Shown here one piece after another: positions 1 to 12,363 of a stretch of 64,000 bases of DNA. A program made the translations under genes and the position numbers. A model generated the notes under the pieces. The model was not told where the DNA came from. It did not search any database and saw only the letters and a program-made list of their open reading frames with translations. This DNA comes from Ziziphus jujuba (Eukaryota; Streptophyta; Magnoliopsida; Rosales; Rhamnaceae): the NCBI RefSeq assembly GCF_031755915.1, contig NC_083389.1, forward strand, positions 17,229,001-17,293,000, written 5' to 3'. The first letter of the stretch is position 1. Each line of letters starts with the position of its first letter.

Positions 1-261
1 AATTCTGAGGACTGAACCCTAAAAAGTAAGGATAAATATATAATAAATTTTAAAAGAGCCCCAGCTTGGGCCTAGAATTTTATTGAGTCAGCCTTGTGAA
101 GATATGGTTACTTTCTGCAGAATATATTTTCAATATTTGTATACATTTAGACATGCAAAGCACAGAATCATTCCTCCAGAAAGCACAGCAGAAACAAAAT
201 AATACATAATAATCCAAGTATTGCTCCAGATTAAATCATAGCAACGGTTCAGAATACTTAC

Positions 262-640
262 ACAGTTGAAAACTGTTGGAGCACCAGGTCCTGCATTGTA
301 ATGACAAAAAGGTTGAATTTAAGCTCTTTATATCAATGCCAAAGAAACTGGGATAAAAGGATGTAACCTAACAATTATTCAAGGAAAGCATAAAAGAACT
401 GCAATTATGTTGCATACCTATCTCCAGATCATGCCAAGGATGAGCTGCAACAGACCTCCTGGTCATGGATGAAAGAATCCTCTCATTAAGAGGTGGATGT
501 GGATGTGGATGTGTGGAATGATATGTCTCAGTGGCCTTGTTAGGAGTCTCAATGGGTGGAGCCATCACTGGAGGTGGATGTGGATGTGTGGAATGATATG
601 TCTCAGCGGCCTTGTTAGGAGTCTCAATGGGTGGAGCCAT
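262..640 (-). CDS. Soluble inorganic pyrophosphatase, N-terminal exons (gene runs off the left edge)
   Basis: The enzyme hydrolyses diphosphate to two phosphates, normally in the cytosol with Mg2+. Two coding exons are visible. Exon 1 is 640 down to 418 (donor GTATGC) and exon 2 is 290 down to 262 (donor GTAAGT). Joined they read through [25 protein letters not shown] and [10 protein letters not shown], the conserved N-terminal block of plant soluble PPases. The Asp-rich catalytic region lies outside the window. A splice acceptor (CTTTCAG) sits two bases before the ATG at 640, so a 5'-UTR intron precedes it. Oddity: the first 25 residues ([10 protein letters not shown]...) are repeated, with a second in-frame ATG at 565 that would give a normal-looking N-terminus. 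Family identity is firm; which ATG is used is open. Confidence 0.9.
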
Positions 641-1874
641 AACTGAAAGGTAAACACAAAGTGATTTAGAACGAGATAATACTTGTAAAGACATTTGTGC
701 TAAATGCTTGTAAACACATTTGTGCAGACAGTGTTTGTCTGTCTAAATCTTCAATCAATGTAAGCATTATTTTTTTTTTATTATTATTTTTTTAATGATA
801 GATAAAATTGTTAATAATCTGATTTATTTACTTCCCTGAGGCTCCTTATAAGGTCAGCACTTTACTCCCTAAATAAAAGGAGCCATGAAACCAATAGAAA
901 GAAACCAACACAATTTTCATTTAAACATGTACAAAAATTGACACAAACACATGCATTTACGCAGTATCCAATAAGATTCTAGATTTTTATGAAAATGTGG
1001 AGAATTATTTGTCACCCATTTCTAAAAATACTTTTCTCGACTATGAAAAGTAAAATTGCCTGGACTTTTCTTTTCTTTTAAGCTTTGACTACAATAAGCA
1101 ATGTCGCTTGTATAAAGACTTTAAAAACAATGGAAACATCGAGACCAGGTTAAAATACAACTACAGGTAAAGGTTCTGAGCAATTAGATCCAGATGACTC
1201 TTAGAAATCGGTGCGTTTTGACTAAAATAATAAAAAACAAACAGAAAAAATTTGACTAAAAACAGAGAAAAAAAAATATTTAATTTCTCGAACCTAACCT
1301 AGAATGCCCAATAGCTACAAATTTTGGAAAAGTCAGATATTTTTTTGAGGACCAAAATAAAATTATTAAATACCTATAAAAAGCTTTGCAAAAGCGCCCC
1401 AATTATAACGTTTCGTCGAGATATATATACGTTTCGAAACGTTTATAAGGAAATAAATAAGCACTAAAATCCGAGTTTAAAAAAAAAAAAAAAAAGGAAA
1501 GAAACGGTACGGAAAACTAAATTCAAGCTTGCAGATCCAACACATGCAGCAAAATCATTCATTATACACAGTCTCCATGAACAATCACAAAGTGAAAAAC
1601 CAGTTCATAAGCATATCAATCAACATCAAACGGCATGATTTTCGCCGTCAACACAAATTCCAAAAAATCAACGGCTTACAAACAAGAGTGCACAGTACAC
1701 AAACTCAAAAAAAGAAACTCACCACAGTGGTCACGAAGAGGAAAAAAGAGATCCAAAAACAAAAAATAAAAAAAGTGGGCAAAAAATGCATGAGCAAGAA
1801 ATCAACTAGAAAATGCAAAACAAAATCAGAGAAAATGAAATTGTACGACTCAGGAACCGAAACCTGAAGCTCAC

Positions 1875-2060
1875 CTGAAAGTCACCGGAGTTCCGATTCC
1901 GAACAAAGCCGTCGGCGACAAAGCTTAACGAAGACGGAACGAAACAGATCTCGAGGAGAGAGAGAGAGAAGCTGGAATAAGGCGCTCAGACAGGTAAAAG
2001 CAAGAGAGCTAATGCGTGTTCCCGCTTACTTTCCTGCTTTGCCATTTGCTATTTAAAGAA
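1875..2060 (-). promoter_or_regulatory. 5'-UTR exon and core promoter of the pyrophosphatase gene
   Basis: On the minus strand a CT-rich leader (complement of the GAGAGAGAGAGA run near 1955-1970) ends at a good donor, CAG/GTGAGC, at 1875/1874. It would splice to the acceptor at 643, two bases before the ATG, giving a 5'-UTR intron of about 1.2 kb (643-1874). A TATA-like TTTAAATA lies near 2049-2056, about 30 bp upstream of a plausible start near 2020. A long intron in the leader is common in plant housekeeping genes and often raises expression. The exon end is seen directly; the transcription start is inferred. Confidence 0.6.
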
Positions 2061-4243
2061 AACCCACCTCACATAAATTTGGGCCAAAAAAGAGTAAATA
2101 AATAAATAAATAATGAAAATTCTCGAAAATTAAAAATAATAAAATATTAAGATAAAAAAGCAGAGAGGAATTGAAATTCGTTTGCCAAAAACTGTAAAAT
2201 ATGCTTTTTGGAAAATCCGTATATTCTTCCGAAGCGAATATATAGTGGCTTGGCTCCAGCTGTTTTTGCTTTCGATACGTGTGCGCTTCTGATTGGATAT
2301 ATCAGGTGAGATAGATTGGGACCCACATAGGGAGAGAGACGGAGTTCCTAACGGTCGTATGGTTGCAGTTTCTTTACAGTTTTTTTTTTTTTTTTTTTTG
2401 GGTTGATCGCTGACTGGGATGGCGAGAGGTCTACGTTACTGTTCATTACGGTATAAAAATATAACTCATGGTATGGATGGTGCGTGTGGGATGTGATTCA
2501 TCACACTCTTCTCGTGTGCTTTTTAATCCAAATGTCCAATCAAATTTTGCCATGTCATCATTCGTGCAAGTCGGTTTTATTTTTTATTGGTTTTAAATTT
2601 TTTAATGGAAAAAAATTCCTTGATTACTATTATTTTTAATTGAAGTATAATGTCTAAAGATTAATGGATTGTGTTCTTCATTTTTTTATTTTTTTTTAAT
2701 CTGAGATTGAGGTATTTGAATTCATAATTATTGTACTGAAAACAGTGGTTTTTTAATTGGAGCTCGGCTGTACTTATTTTTCAAAAAATTATCTACTTGT
2801 TGTTTTAGTCATGTGAGATGGATATTTTAACATGAGAATAACATACTTATGGAATGAGTTTCAACTTATAATGGAAATGAAGATCGAAAATCAATATAAA
2901 ACAGAGAAATTGAAGATGTAAACTCAGAAAAATTGTACTGTTGGAATGTCTAGAGGGCAGAGACAATGTGGGTTTCTAGCTTCAGAAAAAGTGAGATTGA
3001 AGAAACATTAACCAATAACGTGCGGTGTAATGATAAAATACGAAATAGTATATGAGCATGTGATGTGGCAATGACTAATATTGCCTATCCTTTCATTACT
3101 CAAAAGTCAAAATCTCAGCTGGCACATATTTTTTTAATTTTTTTTGGAGTTGGAAAAACCTACCAGTCTTGCTTGGTTCCATGAAGCTTCTTCGTCTCAT
3201 TTCATGGACCAAAATTAAATGACGTTAGGACTTTTTGAACGTAGAAAAAAATTAGTATTTAGTAAAGTAATTTAATTAGAAGACACGCGTTGTTTTGAAT
3301 ATGCTTGGTCTCCGTCAGGCATGAGCGGTGGGTGTGAATGAATTTTCGTCCTGATTGACCCGGAAAGAATATTGTGGGGATTGTCAAGTGGGTCGAAGTC
3401 GAACCGGTCCGGGTGGTTCATGAAAATGAAATTGACCATGTCAACTGTCAATTGTCAAATTATGGACTTTTTCGTGGCCACCCACTTCCCTATGATTCTT
3501 TCAAAATCTTCTTCGCCATTTTTGCTTTTTTAAAAGCTTACTGAAAATATTTTATAGATTTGTTCTTTTTTGTTTTTTGGGTTTCTGTTAAGACAATCTG
3601 TATGCATGATTTTGATAATAATAATAATTTAATGATTATATTATTTTTTTTCCGGATGATTTAACTTTTGTTAGGCACCGACTAAAAAGGGGAGAGAATA
3701 AATATAGTATCTTTGTATCTTAAAAAGAAAAAAAAAAAAAAGTAAAGAAAAATTCTGGGAAGATACCTTGCTTTCCTTTTTGAAATTACCATGTCACCAC
3801 GAATGAGAAAAGATGATGCTTAATTCCTGCAATCTTCTTTGAATTTAATTATTTGTCATTATTTGTCGTTATCATTCATTTATATAATAAATTTTTAATC
3901 AAAACTTTTAATTATATTTTTATATAAAAATTTAAAAACTGAACAATTTAATTATAATTATTTAAATTATTATTCAATATATATATTTTATTGATGGCCA
4001 TTTATCAATAGTAATAAGTATTTTTTTTGTTTCGGTGGTTAGATTTACATATCAATTTTTTTACTTGTTTACAGTGATGGTGATAGTTAAGAATCTACAT
4101 ATCTGACAATTTAAATAAATATTATTAAAAATTTTATTTTAAAATTTTAAATTAAAAAATAATAAAATTAAATATTTTAATTAAAATATAATATATATAA
4201 AATGATAATGATTATTATTAACTATGGTAAATAATAATTTTTT

Positions 4244-4245
<2 letters not shown>

Positions 4246-4294
<49 letters not shown>
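4246..4294. repeat. TA dinucleotide microsatellite
   Basis: An uninterrupted AT/TA run of about 49 bp. Similar runs occur near 39450-39470, 49184-49214, 50704-50760, 51498-51534 and 52857-52892. Confidence 0.95.
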
Positions 4295-4298
<4 letters not shown>

Positions 4299-4472
4299 GA
4301 TATGGAGATACCACCTCGAGATTATTATTGAAAAAATAGTAAATTTATTATGCCGATTGGACAGGAACTATTTTGCTTTATTTTTCTATAAATTTTATTT
4401 ATTTGTTTATATTTTAATTTTTTAATTATAAATTATGATATCCTTTTGTTTTTATTTGTATTTGTCAATACA

Positions 4473-4611
4473 TTTTTTTTTAAAGCTCTAATCAAAAAAT
4501 TATTAAATCGTAGGGATACATGCACGGAATTTTTCTACCCTTTCTTTTTTTAAAAGCTCTAATAAAAAAAATTATTAAATAGTAGGGATACATGCACGGA
4601 ATTTTTCTACC
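4473..4611. repeat. Tandem duplication, unit about 71 bp
   Basis: Two adjacent copies share AAAGCTCTAAT, then a poly-A/TTATTAAAT stretch, then TAGGGATACATGCACGGAAT and TTTTTCTACC. They differ at only a few bases, so the duplication is fairly recent. It has no coding content. Confidence 0.9.
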
Positions 4612-7309
4612 AAGGGCATGAGAAATTATGTACATTATTTTATTGGTTAAAAATTAATACAAACTAATTATATAAAAGTGAAAATAAATGGAATGGAATA
4701 CAAATCAATAAAATAATATTTGATAAAAAATTTATTACTTTATATCTCCCAACAAGGAATAAGGACACGAAAACTATCATTAAATTAATCTGTTTTAAAA
4801 TAGCTATTGAATATTAAATTTATCTCAGCAAAAAACTTTTAAATATAATAATGTAAATTAAACATATATTTTAAGTATTCAAAAAAACAAATATAGACAA
4901 ACAAAAAACAAATTAAAATAAGAGAAAAGATCCAAATTTCTCTCAACCCTCATATTAACATGATAAATAATTTATTCCAGAAAACATGTCTTCATTTGTA
5001 AGTTTGAATTTTAAAATTTTAATATATATGATGTAAAACATTTTTTTTTTCTTTTCATTATTCTCTACTATTTTCCTTAAAACTGTGGACTTTCTTTTTA
5101 GTAGGATTCCATGATTATCGCCTTTAAAATTTCAATTGAGAGTGGGGTCTGTCCAACAAAGATTAGAAGGGTTTAAAAAAAGAAAAAGGGAAATAGTTTT
5201 AATCTCCTTCTCCTTCCTTCAAAACTCACTGATGACACTAAATGCCATTTTTTACGGTGGTGAGGCTGCAAAACCAACAATAATTTGCACAAATTCCTAT
5301 TTTCAAACTAAAATCAAGCCCCAAACTCAAATTCAAACCCACCAAAACCACTCAGAAAACCCATAATTGAGCTTAGAGTAGGAAGTAAAAGTGAACAAGA
5401 CTTTCTTGGCATTCTATTATTATAAAAAATTAATAAGAAAAAAAGGGTCTCTCTTGGCCTTCATCCCTATAAATACTATTTAAATAAAATGTAAAATAGA
5501 TTAACATAACCACTCATGATTTATTTATTTATTTCTGATTTTTGATTTTGTTTTTTTTTTTTGGGGGGTAAAAACCGCTCATGATTTGGTTGCTCCCTTG
5601 TTTTTCAAGGCATTCCTCCTTTGCAATGGGAATTCTTTAAAAACAATAATCGGATTTTTAATCCGGCATGCCAGATTCGATCAATCTGATCGAACACGAA
5701 ATTAACATAATGGTTATTACCATTTAAACGGATGATAACTCATTTGTACTAGGTTTGTTTAGACAATAATTTAAATTTTCTATCCTAGTATAAATAAAAA
5801 TGAAAACACTAATAAAGCTAGCTACTTTGGTTGATCTAGAAAAAAAGTTGACAAAATGTTTCTTTTATACCCTTTGTCTTGTAAATCTTGTTTTTTTGGT
5901 TGGATTTTTTAGAGGAACATGTAAATTATACGTGACAAAAACATAGAATAAATATGACAGATCGACCATATGTGCCTTATGTCTGAAGACAACCTGTATA
6001 TACCGCAACTGACTGACATTTGTATCATTTCTAATTTTAGACGAAGTATCTTAATCACTTTTATATAATTTGTTTTTAAATTCTATAACAATAAATAAAT
6101 AAATATATATATATATATACAACTTACAATTATATATATGTATATATTTATGCATATAATATATATAATAAGAAAGATTTCAAGCCATGCGTTGCATGCC
6201 CATCTTGGAGAAGGTGACAGGCCTCCTACTGGGGAATATCGCAGCAGTGTAGTGCAAGCGACGCCCATTTTCTTTTCTTTTTTTTATTTATTATAAAAAA
6301 ATATTATTTTATTTTCAGTTTATTACAATATCGAGTTAATATACTGTTATATGCATCCCCAAAAAAAAAAAAAAAAAAAGAAAGTTTGATTTGGTGTCAA
6401 CTAAAATTTGTTTAGCAAGAATTTTTTAAAAGTACTTTGTTCTGAATCAAATTCATGTTAAAGAACAATTCCCCGGATACCGTTTCATTGTTTTCAAACG
6501 TAAACTTTCCCGTAGATTGTATGTATTCTCACAAACTTTCTCTATTAACAAAGCCTCACTCTTTTAATAGCTGAAATTCACATGGCTTATATATTTATTT
6601 TAACACACAACAAAATAATAATTTAATAATATTATATAATAATCATAAAATATGGATAAGTTAAATAAGCTTTTAAAAAGAATTGATCCTCTAAACCAAC
6701 AATTCAACTAAATACATAAAGTGATTTAAAAGTTTTACTACATAACTTGATAAATAAATTAGTTTCATTACTGGCATAAATAAATTATATAAATGAGTTA
6801 TTAATTATGGCTAGTCCATATAATACATCTAACTTTCTTCTACTTGGACCATATAATTATCACATATAACAATAGACCTATTTACTATAGAATCTCCCAA
6901 AATAAAATACCATTTTATCTAAATATATAGCATGTTGATATGACACAATAATATACAATTTCAAATGAGTACTTTGCATACCATAAACTCATTCTAATTA
7001 GTAGAGATTTACCTTATCACTTATAGTCTCCCAATACATGATACTATTTTATTTTAGCAGCCTGTATATAGACTTAATATAATAACATACTCAAATAAGG
7101 TAGTAAGGACTTATCTTGATATCTGTGGATCAATATACACATATATAGACTAAGAATCTCAGAATAAGCTTGTACATTTAAGGATAAACAATATTTGTAA
7201 TAAATACCTTATAAATAAATAATGATCCACATACATTAATGTATTGCTAAACAATACAATACTTAAAGAAATATACTTAATATGGACATTATTGCATATT
7301 ACATATTAA

Positions 7310-8145
7310 ACTCTCATTGATCCACAATAGTCTTAACTACTCAACAATCCTATGAGAGATATATGCACCTCAAATATACCTATTAGTAAGGTCTTGGTTA
7401 ATAGATCTGTCGGCATGTAAATAATAGTAATGAGAGGTTCTCTTCAACTTTTTCATTTACTATAAAATATTTTACATTGATTTATTTTGTTCCAGAGATA
7501 CCTTTTAAATTGTTGGAGAAAATCCTCCTACAAGATTATCACAGTATATCATGATAAGACTCTCAATGGAGTTAAATCACTCTCAAATCAGGAATAAAAT
7601 TCCAAAGCTAAATTGTATGACAAGTTGTCTTATAACATACCACACATATTTTGCCTCTATATTTGAGGATACTGTCATATATTGCCTAGCACTCTACAAA
7701 GACACAACTCCTACTAACATGTATGATAAATATAATTAGTGATAGATTTCTTATCATTCACACAACATTTATAATTTGCATCACTATATCCAACTATATC
7801 AAGATAGTTGGTGCAATTAATATGTCAACATATAATTTTTAGTATTCTAAAGGTACTTAAAGACTTTTTAACTACTTGGTAATAAATAGAATCGAATTTG
7901 CTCATAAATTTACTAAGCATACATTAAACTACCAATTGTAGATAAATAATGGATATCTTTCATCACCATCCTTTCTTTATCGTTCTTGGGAGACTTGTTC
8001 TTAGAAACCATTTTACCATTTATGGTTGGTACATCTCTCGGATAATAAATGTGCATATCAAATCTTTTAAAGATCCTATCAATGTAGATTCTGAGATAAT
8101 TACAACACATAATTAGTCTTATCTTACCATCCAGTCAATTCTTTG
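7310..8145 (-). pseudogene. Decayed Ty1/Copia pol remnant (end of RT and RNase H)
   Basis: On the minus strand 8110-7913 reads like the end of a Copia reverse transcriptase: YIDRIFKRFDMH, then KNDKERMVMKDIHYLSTIGS and LMYA, matching the conserved block that ends in GSLMYA. Further along, in shifting frames, are GYSDANYKCC (near 7790), which resembles the RNase H motif GYSDADxxG, and MPTDLLTKTL (near 7425), which resembles the C-terminal ADPLTKGL. Many stops and frameshifts break it. No LTR or gag was recognised. It is unrelated in sequence to the element at 9770-18881 and looks older. Confidence 0.75.
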
Positions 8146-8222
8146 AAAATGCAAAATGGATCAAAGAGGCTACGTTGGAATTCTCCAACCCACATTACCA
8201 AGAAAAAAAGAAAAAAGAAAAA

Positions 8223-8396
8223 GGCAACTGCAACATATTTGAAGGAAAATGGGCTTATGATCCAAAAGGAAGTCCTTTATATGATGAAGCACAATGTCCA
8301 TTTCTCATGACCAAGTTAACTGCCAAAGAAATGAACGTCCAGATTCGATTCTAACTATTGGAAAAGGAGTTGGGAAGTGTGAGATTCCAAGTTAAA
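8223..8396 (+). pseudogene. Trichome birefringence-like (TBL) gene fragment, PMR5 N-terminal domain
   Basis: From 8229 the translation is CNIFEGKWAYDPKGSPLYDE followed by AQCPF. After a frameshift near 8310 it continues with NCQRNERPDS, then NYWKRSWE, then CEIP. This is the order of the PMR5N domain of TBL proteins, Golgi enzymes that O-acetylate cell-wall polysaccharides (Cys-rich start, W-Y--SPLYD, CPF, C-NGRPD, WRW). At least two frameshifts break it. The membrane anchor upstream and the GDS motif downstream are not adjacent. A matching later TBL block lies at 19110-19494 on the same strand, so these look like two parts of one broken gene. Confidence 0.75.
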
Positions 8397-8698
8397 TTAA
8401 GCTATACATACACTAATGGAACCAGATAGGACATGGGGGAGCATGTGCCGCCCCTCAATTTCTTTTGTTTAACTTTTTAATATTTTCACAGTCCAAAAAA
8501 TAAAAAATAAAAAATATTAATGTTTTCGTTTACTTCTTTACTTTTCAACCCTCAAGAATACTAAAGCGCCCCCCCTAAATCTCTTATTAACTTTTCATTG
8601 AAATATTTTTGCCTTTCTCTCTCATTAAAATTTCATCATCTTAATTAATTCTTCTTATTTTAATTTGTTTTAAAGCTACAACTTTTTTTTAATAAATA

Positions 8699-9260
8699 AA
8701 ATCATAGTTAGTTAAATACGAGATAGTAAAAGTACGTAAACAGTAAACAATACATATGTATATAAATAGTTATATTTATTTAAAATTTTGGAAAAAATTC
8801 AGCCAAAAAATACATAAACAAAGAGTTTATAAATTTGACACATACGCATGTATAATACATTATAAATTAAAAAATACAGAAAAAAATATGGATATTAAAT
8901 ATACAGTAAAATTAGCTATGTTTAATATATATGATAAATATATAACTATTAGTATCATAATAATAGTTTAATATATCTAAAAATAAAAATAGTAATAAAC
9001 TAAAAGAATAAAATAAAAAAAAAATCTTTCCTATACATATTTTTTATATTGTTGTAAAAGAGAAAAACAAATTAAAATGATCTATTTTTCAAAAATACGT
9101 TTTTTTTTTTTTTCACTTGTACAATATGATAATATGTCTAGTCCGTGATTTTAAACTTTTTTCTTTTTTTAAAAAAAGTATTTTTCAATACATTTGAAAT
9201 GAATACTAACAATGAAATTGAAAGAAAAATTATGCACGTATGCATATTATTCTTGTATTA
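8699..9260. repeat. Dispersed AT-rich repeat, copy 1
   Basis: This segment aligns by eye, in the same orientation, with 23735-24260. Shared words in order include CATAGTTAGTTAAATAC, GTCAAAAAATA-like text, AAAATATGGATRTT, AAAGAATAAAATAA, TTTTTTTCACTTGTA and GCATATTATTC. Divergence is high and indels are frequent. No coding potential was seen; it is probably a remnant of an old transposon. Confidence 0.6.
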
Positions 9261-9769
9261 TTCACTAATTTTACTAACTAAGAATAAAATTATAACTAAC
9301 AAATATTACTGAGTAAAATTTAAATTTTTTTTTATTAGTTTAGATTGTTTAGATAATTTTATGGTTTGAAAGAATAGTTTCAAATAAAACCAAACATATT
9401 TCATAATTAATTCATTATTTAAGTGAAAATTGCTGACAAAATTAACCATTTTGTGTATACATATTTTTTGGTTTAAATTCGTTGCGAATTTTCATTGAAA
9501 ATAGTCTTTTAAAAAGAAAATCAATATGAAAAGAAAAACCTCAAACAATATAGACAAATATTGATTTTTTTGTTGATTATTATTTATGTATTTTATCAAG
9601 AGTTTATTTTATGTTTTCTTAATTATATATATGGAAATTTTCACTTGGAACCTTCGTACGAACTGGCAAACTTAGCCACTATACAATGAATGCCCTCAAT
9701 TGAAAATTTTTTTCTGGATCCACCAGGTGCATGCATATATATATATACATATTTATACATATTATATTA
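9261..9769. other. AT-rich DNA, probably former TBL intron
   Basis: No gene or repeat was recognised. Given the TBL fragments on both sides, this is likely what remains of an intron or spacer of that gene. The last five bases, TATTA (9765-9769), are the proposed left target-site duplication of the Copia array. Confidence 0.4.
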
Positions 9770-10105
9770 TGTAACGTTTGCAACGTTTTTTTAATTTTGA
9801 ATGATTTTGAATTAATGGACTTTAATGGGCCTTTATGTGCATTTGTTTTTGTTTTTTTTTTAATATACCACTCACTAATCAAAATGTGCAGAAAATTAAT
9901 TTTTCTCTTTTTCTTCTTTCCAATTTGATTCTTCCGTTGGGAATTCTTATTCCAAAAACTTGTTTTTACTAAAAATTCATTCATCAAGTCAAAACCCATG
10001 TTTGGAAAGTTAAAAGGCCACAAATAATGCACATAAAGGCCCATTAAAGTCCATTAATTCAAAATCATTCAAAATCAAAAAAACGTTGCACACGTTACAA
10101 TCGAA
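9770..10105. repeat. Palindromic LTR: 76-bp inverted arms around inverted LTR sequence
   Basis: 9770-9845 is the first 76 bp of the LTR in forward orientation. After a short poly-T spacer, 9863-10105 is the reverse complement of the first 240 or so bp of the same LTR. So 9770-9845 and 10030-10105 form inverted arms with a loop of about 184 bp. The arms share CAACGTTTTTTT where LTR2 has CAACATTTTTTT, which suggests both came from one template. Directly after 10105 the sequence enters pol. This is not a normal 5' LTR. Confidence 0.9.
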
Positions 10106-11823
10106 CTTATGATACTATTGATGAAGATAATCATGATAGTGATTAAGAACAAGAAACTGATGTTAAGACAGAGGTTGCACTTAGACGTAGCAAGAGAGTA
10201 AGAATGGAAAAATCCTATGGTCCGAATTTTCTTACGTATATGCTAGAAAGTGAACCTCAAAACTTCCAAGAGGCTATAAATTCTTCTTAAGGGAATTTAT
10301 GGAAAGAAGCTGTGAAAAGTGATATAGATTCTATTTTACAAAATCACACTTGGGAGTTAGTAGATCTTCCTCCAGGTTGTAAACCTTTAGGTTACAAATG
10401 GATTTTTAAAAGGAAGATGAACACAGATGGAACTATAGACAAATACAAGGCAAGGCTTGTAATGAAAGGATATTAACAACAAGAAGGTCTTGATTACTCT
10501 GACACTTATTCTCCAGTAACGAGAATAAATTCCATAAGGATGGTATTAGCGATTGTTGCACTGCGGGATCTAGAAGTACATCAAATGGATGTGAAAACAA
10601 CATTTCTTAATGGAGATCTAGATGAAGAGATCTATATGGAGCAACCCAAGGGCTTCTCCACTTTAGGACAAGAAAAGAAAGTCTGTAGATTGGTGAAGTT
10701 CATGTATAGACTTAAACATACTCCAAAGCAATGGCATCAAAAATTTGATAATGCCATGCTACGTGATGGATTTAAGATAAATGAGTGTGACAAGTGCATC
10801 TACGTAAAGGATACAAAGAATGGATATGTCATTCTTTATTTGTATGTAGATGACATACTCATTGTGGGTAGTGACGACCATATGATCCGAACTACAAAAG
10901 GCATGTTAAATTCTAAATTTGATATGAAAGACATGGGACTTGTTGCTGTAATTTTAGAAATAAAAATCACAAGGACTTCGAATGGAATCATTCTTAGTCA
11001 AACGCATTATGTGGATAAAATATTGGTTAAGTTTAGTAAAGACGATACTAATATAGCCAGAACACCCATAGATGTGAGTTTACACTTATCCAAGAATAAA
11101 GGAGATAGTGTATCTGAAGTTGAGTATACAAAGGTGATTGTAAGTCTGATGTACTTAATGAATTGTACAAGACCAGACTTAGCCTATGCTATAAGTAGAC
11201 TAAGTAGATACACGAGTAATCCAAATGATAATCATTGGAAAGTAATCGTTAGAGTATTAAGATACTTACGATATACTCGTGAATATGGATTGCACTATAT
11301 GAGATATCCGTCTGTATTAGAATGATACAGTGATGCAAATTGAATATCAGATATCAATGATTCAAAATCCACTAGCGGCTATGTATTTACATTAGTGGGT
11401 GCAGCTATAACATGGAAATCCTCTAAATAGACAGTAATAGCTTGATCCACGATAAAATCTGAGTTCATCGCATTAGATAAATATGGTGAAGAGGTGGAAT
11501 GGCTACGCCAATTTTTGGAAGACATTCCAAGGTGGCCTAAACCTGTGCCAGCAATAAGTATACATTGTGATAGTCAATCTGCTATTGGCAGAGCACAAAA
11601 TATTATGTATAATGGAAAGTCTAGACATATTCGTCGTAAACATAATTCTATTAGACAACTAATCTCAACTGGAGTTATCTCGATAGACTATATAAAGTCA
11701 AAAGATAACATTGCGGATTCGCTAACCAAAGGGTTAAATAGAGAATTAGTTGAAAAATCATCGAGAGGAATGGGATTAAAGCTCGTGAGTAAAGTTGATA
11801 CGATGGAAACCCAATCTAGTTGA
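10106..11823 (+). pseudogene. Copia unit A: 3' pol fragment (reverse transcriptase and RNase H)
   Basis: The sequence starts between the integrase and RT parts of pol, at the point matching unit B near 16127, and runs to the end of RNase H. The RT active site YVDD is at 10843-10854. An open stretch (10540-11325) covers most of RT, and 11494-11823 carries the RNase H end with a changed ADSLTKGLN. Stops interrupt it, for example in the SPEGNLW block near 10288, in GYQQQ near 10474, and at the GYSDANW block near 11323-11343. Gag, protease and integrase are absent. It cannot make a working polyprotein. Confidence 0.9.
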
Positions 11824-12363
11824 CTGGAGATCCTAAGATCTAGGTTCAATGGGACAACGCAATTGTAAAGACTAGTATGTTTTACTGTGGGGGTTAATCC
11901 TCTACCAATTCCTGTGATGAAACAGTGATAGAAAGAGGTTAAGCATAAAGTATGCTTTTAATGATTTCTATAAGTGTGTGTATAGTAATTTTTGCATAGT
12001 GATGCTGATTACATTGGAAAAGGAATTATCTATGTAAGAGAGAAGAGTGGCTGCTGCAAAGGAGAATTATTAAGGGCACAATTCTCTAAAAACTCTCGCA
12101 GAACCAGACAGGTGTTCAAGGCCAAAATGAACACAACAGTGAGAACTGAAGTGTACTAGGAAGGATTCTGTGTGAACTATGTTGTCATTTACAGAAACGA
12201 CGAAATGGTTCAAAGATATCGCATCTACCATTAGTCAATAAAGAAGATATAATCTCACAAGAGAATGTTCAAAGAGTAACATCTACCTATCCTATATAGG
12301 TTTCAACTGCAGAGCTTTACCACCAGAGTCTTGTATAGTAGTCAAATCATTCATGTGGGGTAT
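11824..12363 (+). other. 3' non-coding tail of Copia unit A with polypurine tract
   Basis: About 540 bp between the RNase H stop and LTR2, nearly identical in layout to 17820-18357 in unit B. It ends in a purine-rich GTGGGGTAT directly before LTR2, the expected place of the plus-strand primer. No frame is conserved between the two copies, so I see no envelope-like or extra gene. It may hold packaging or 3'-end signals, which is a guess. Confidence 0.75.

Larger units (their letters stand above)
2061..7309. other. AT-rich intergenic DNA without a recognisable gene
   Basis: No reading frame here shows a recognisable domain. The stretch holds poly-A/T runs, a long TA microsatellite (4246-4294), a 71-bp tandem duplication (4473-4611), and AT-rich sequence at 3840-4210 that resembles the segments at 48220-48370 and 53520-53650. 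A short GC-richer island at 6175-6270 stands out from its surroundings but matches no family I know. Sequence just left of 7310 may include 3' non-coding remains of the Copia relic at 7310-8145. Confidence 0.6.

Noticed and set aside
1529..1867. 112-residue Lys-rich open frame
   Set aside because: Low-complexity translation of A-rich DNA inside the pyrophosphatase 5'-UTR intron, with no recognisable domain.
11824..12363. Extra gene (envelope-like) after pol in the Copia elements
   Set aside because: No frame is shared between units A and B across this region.
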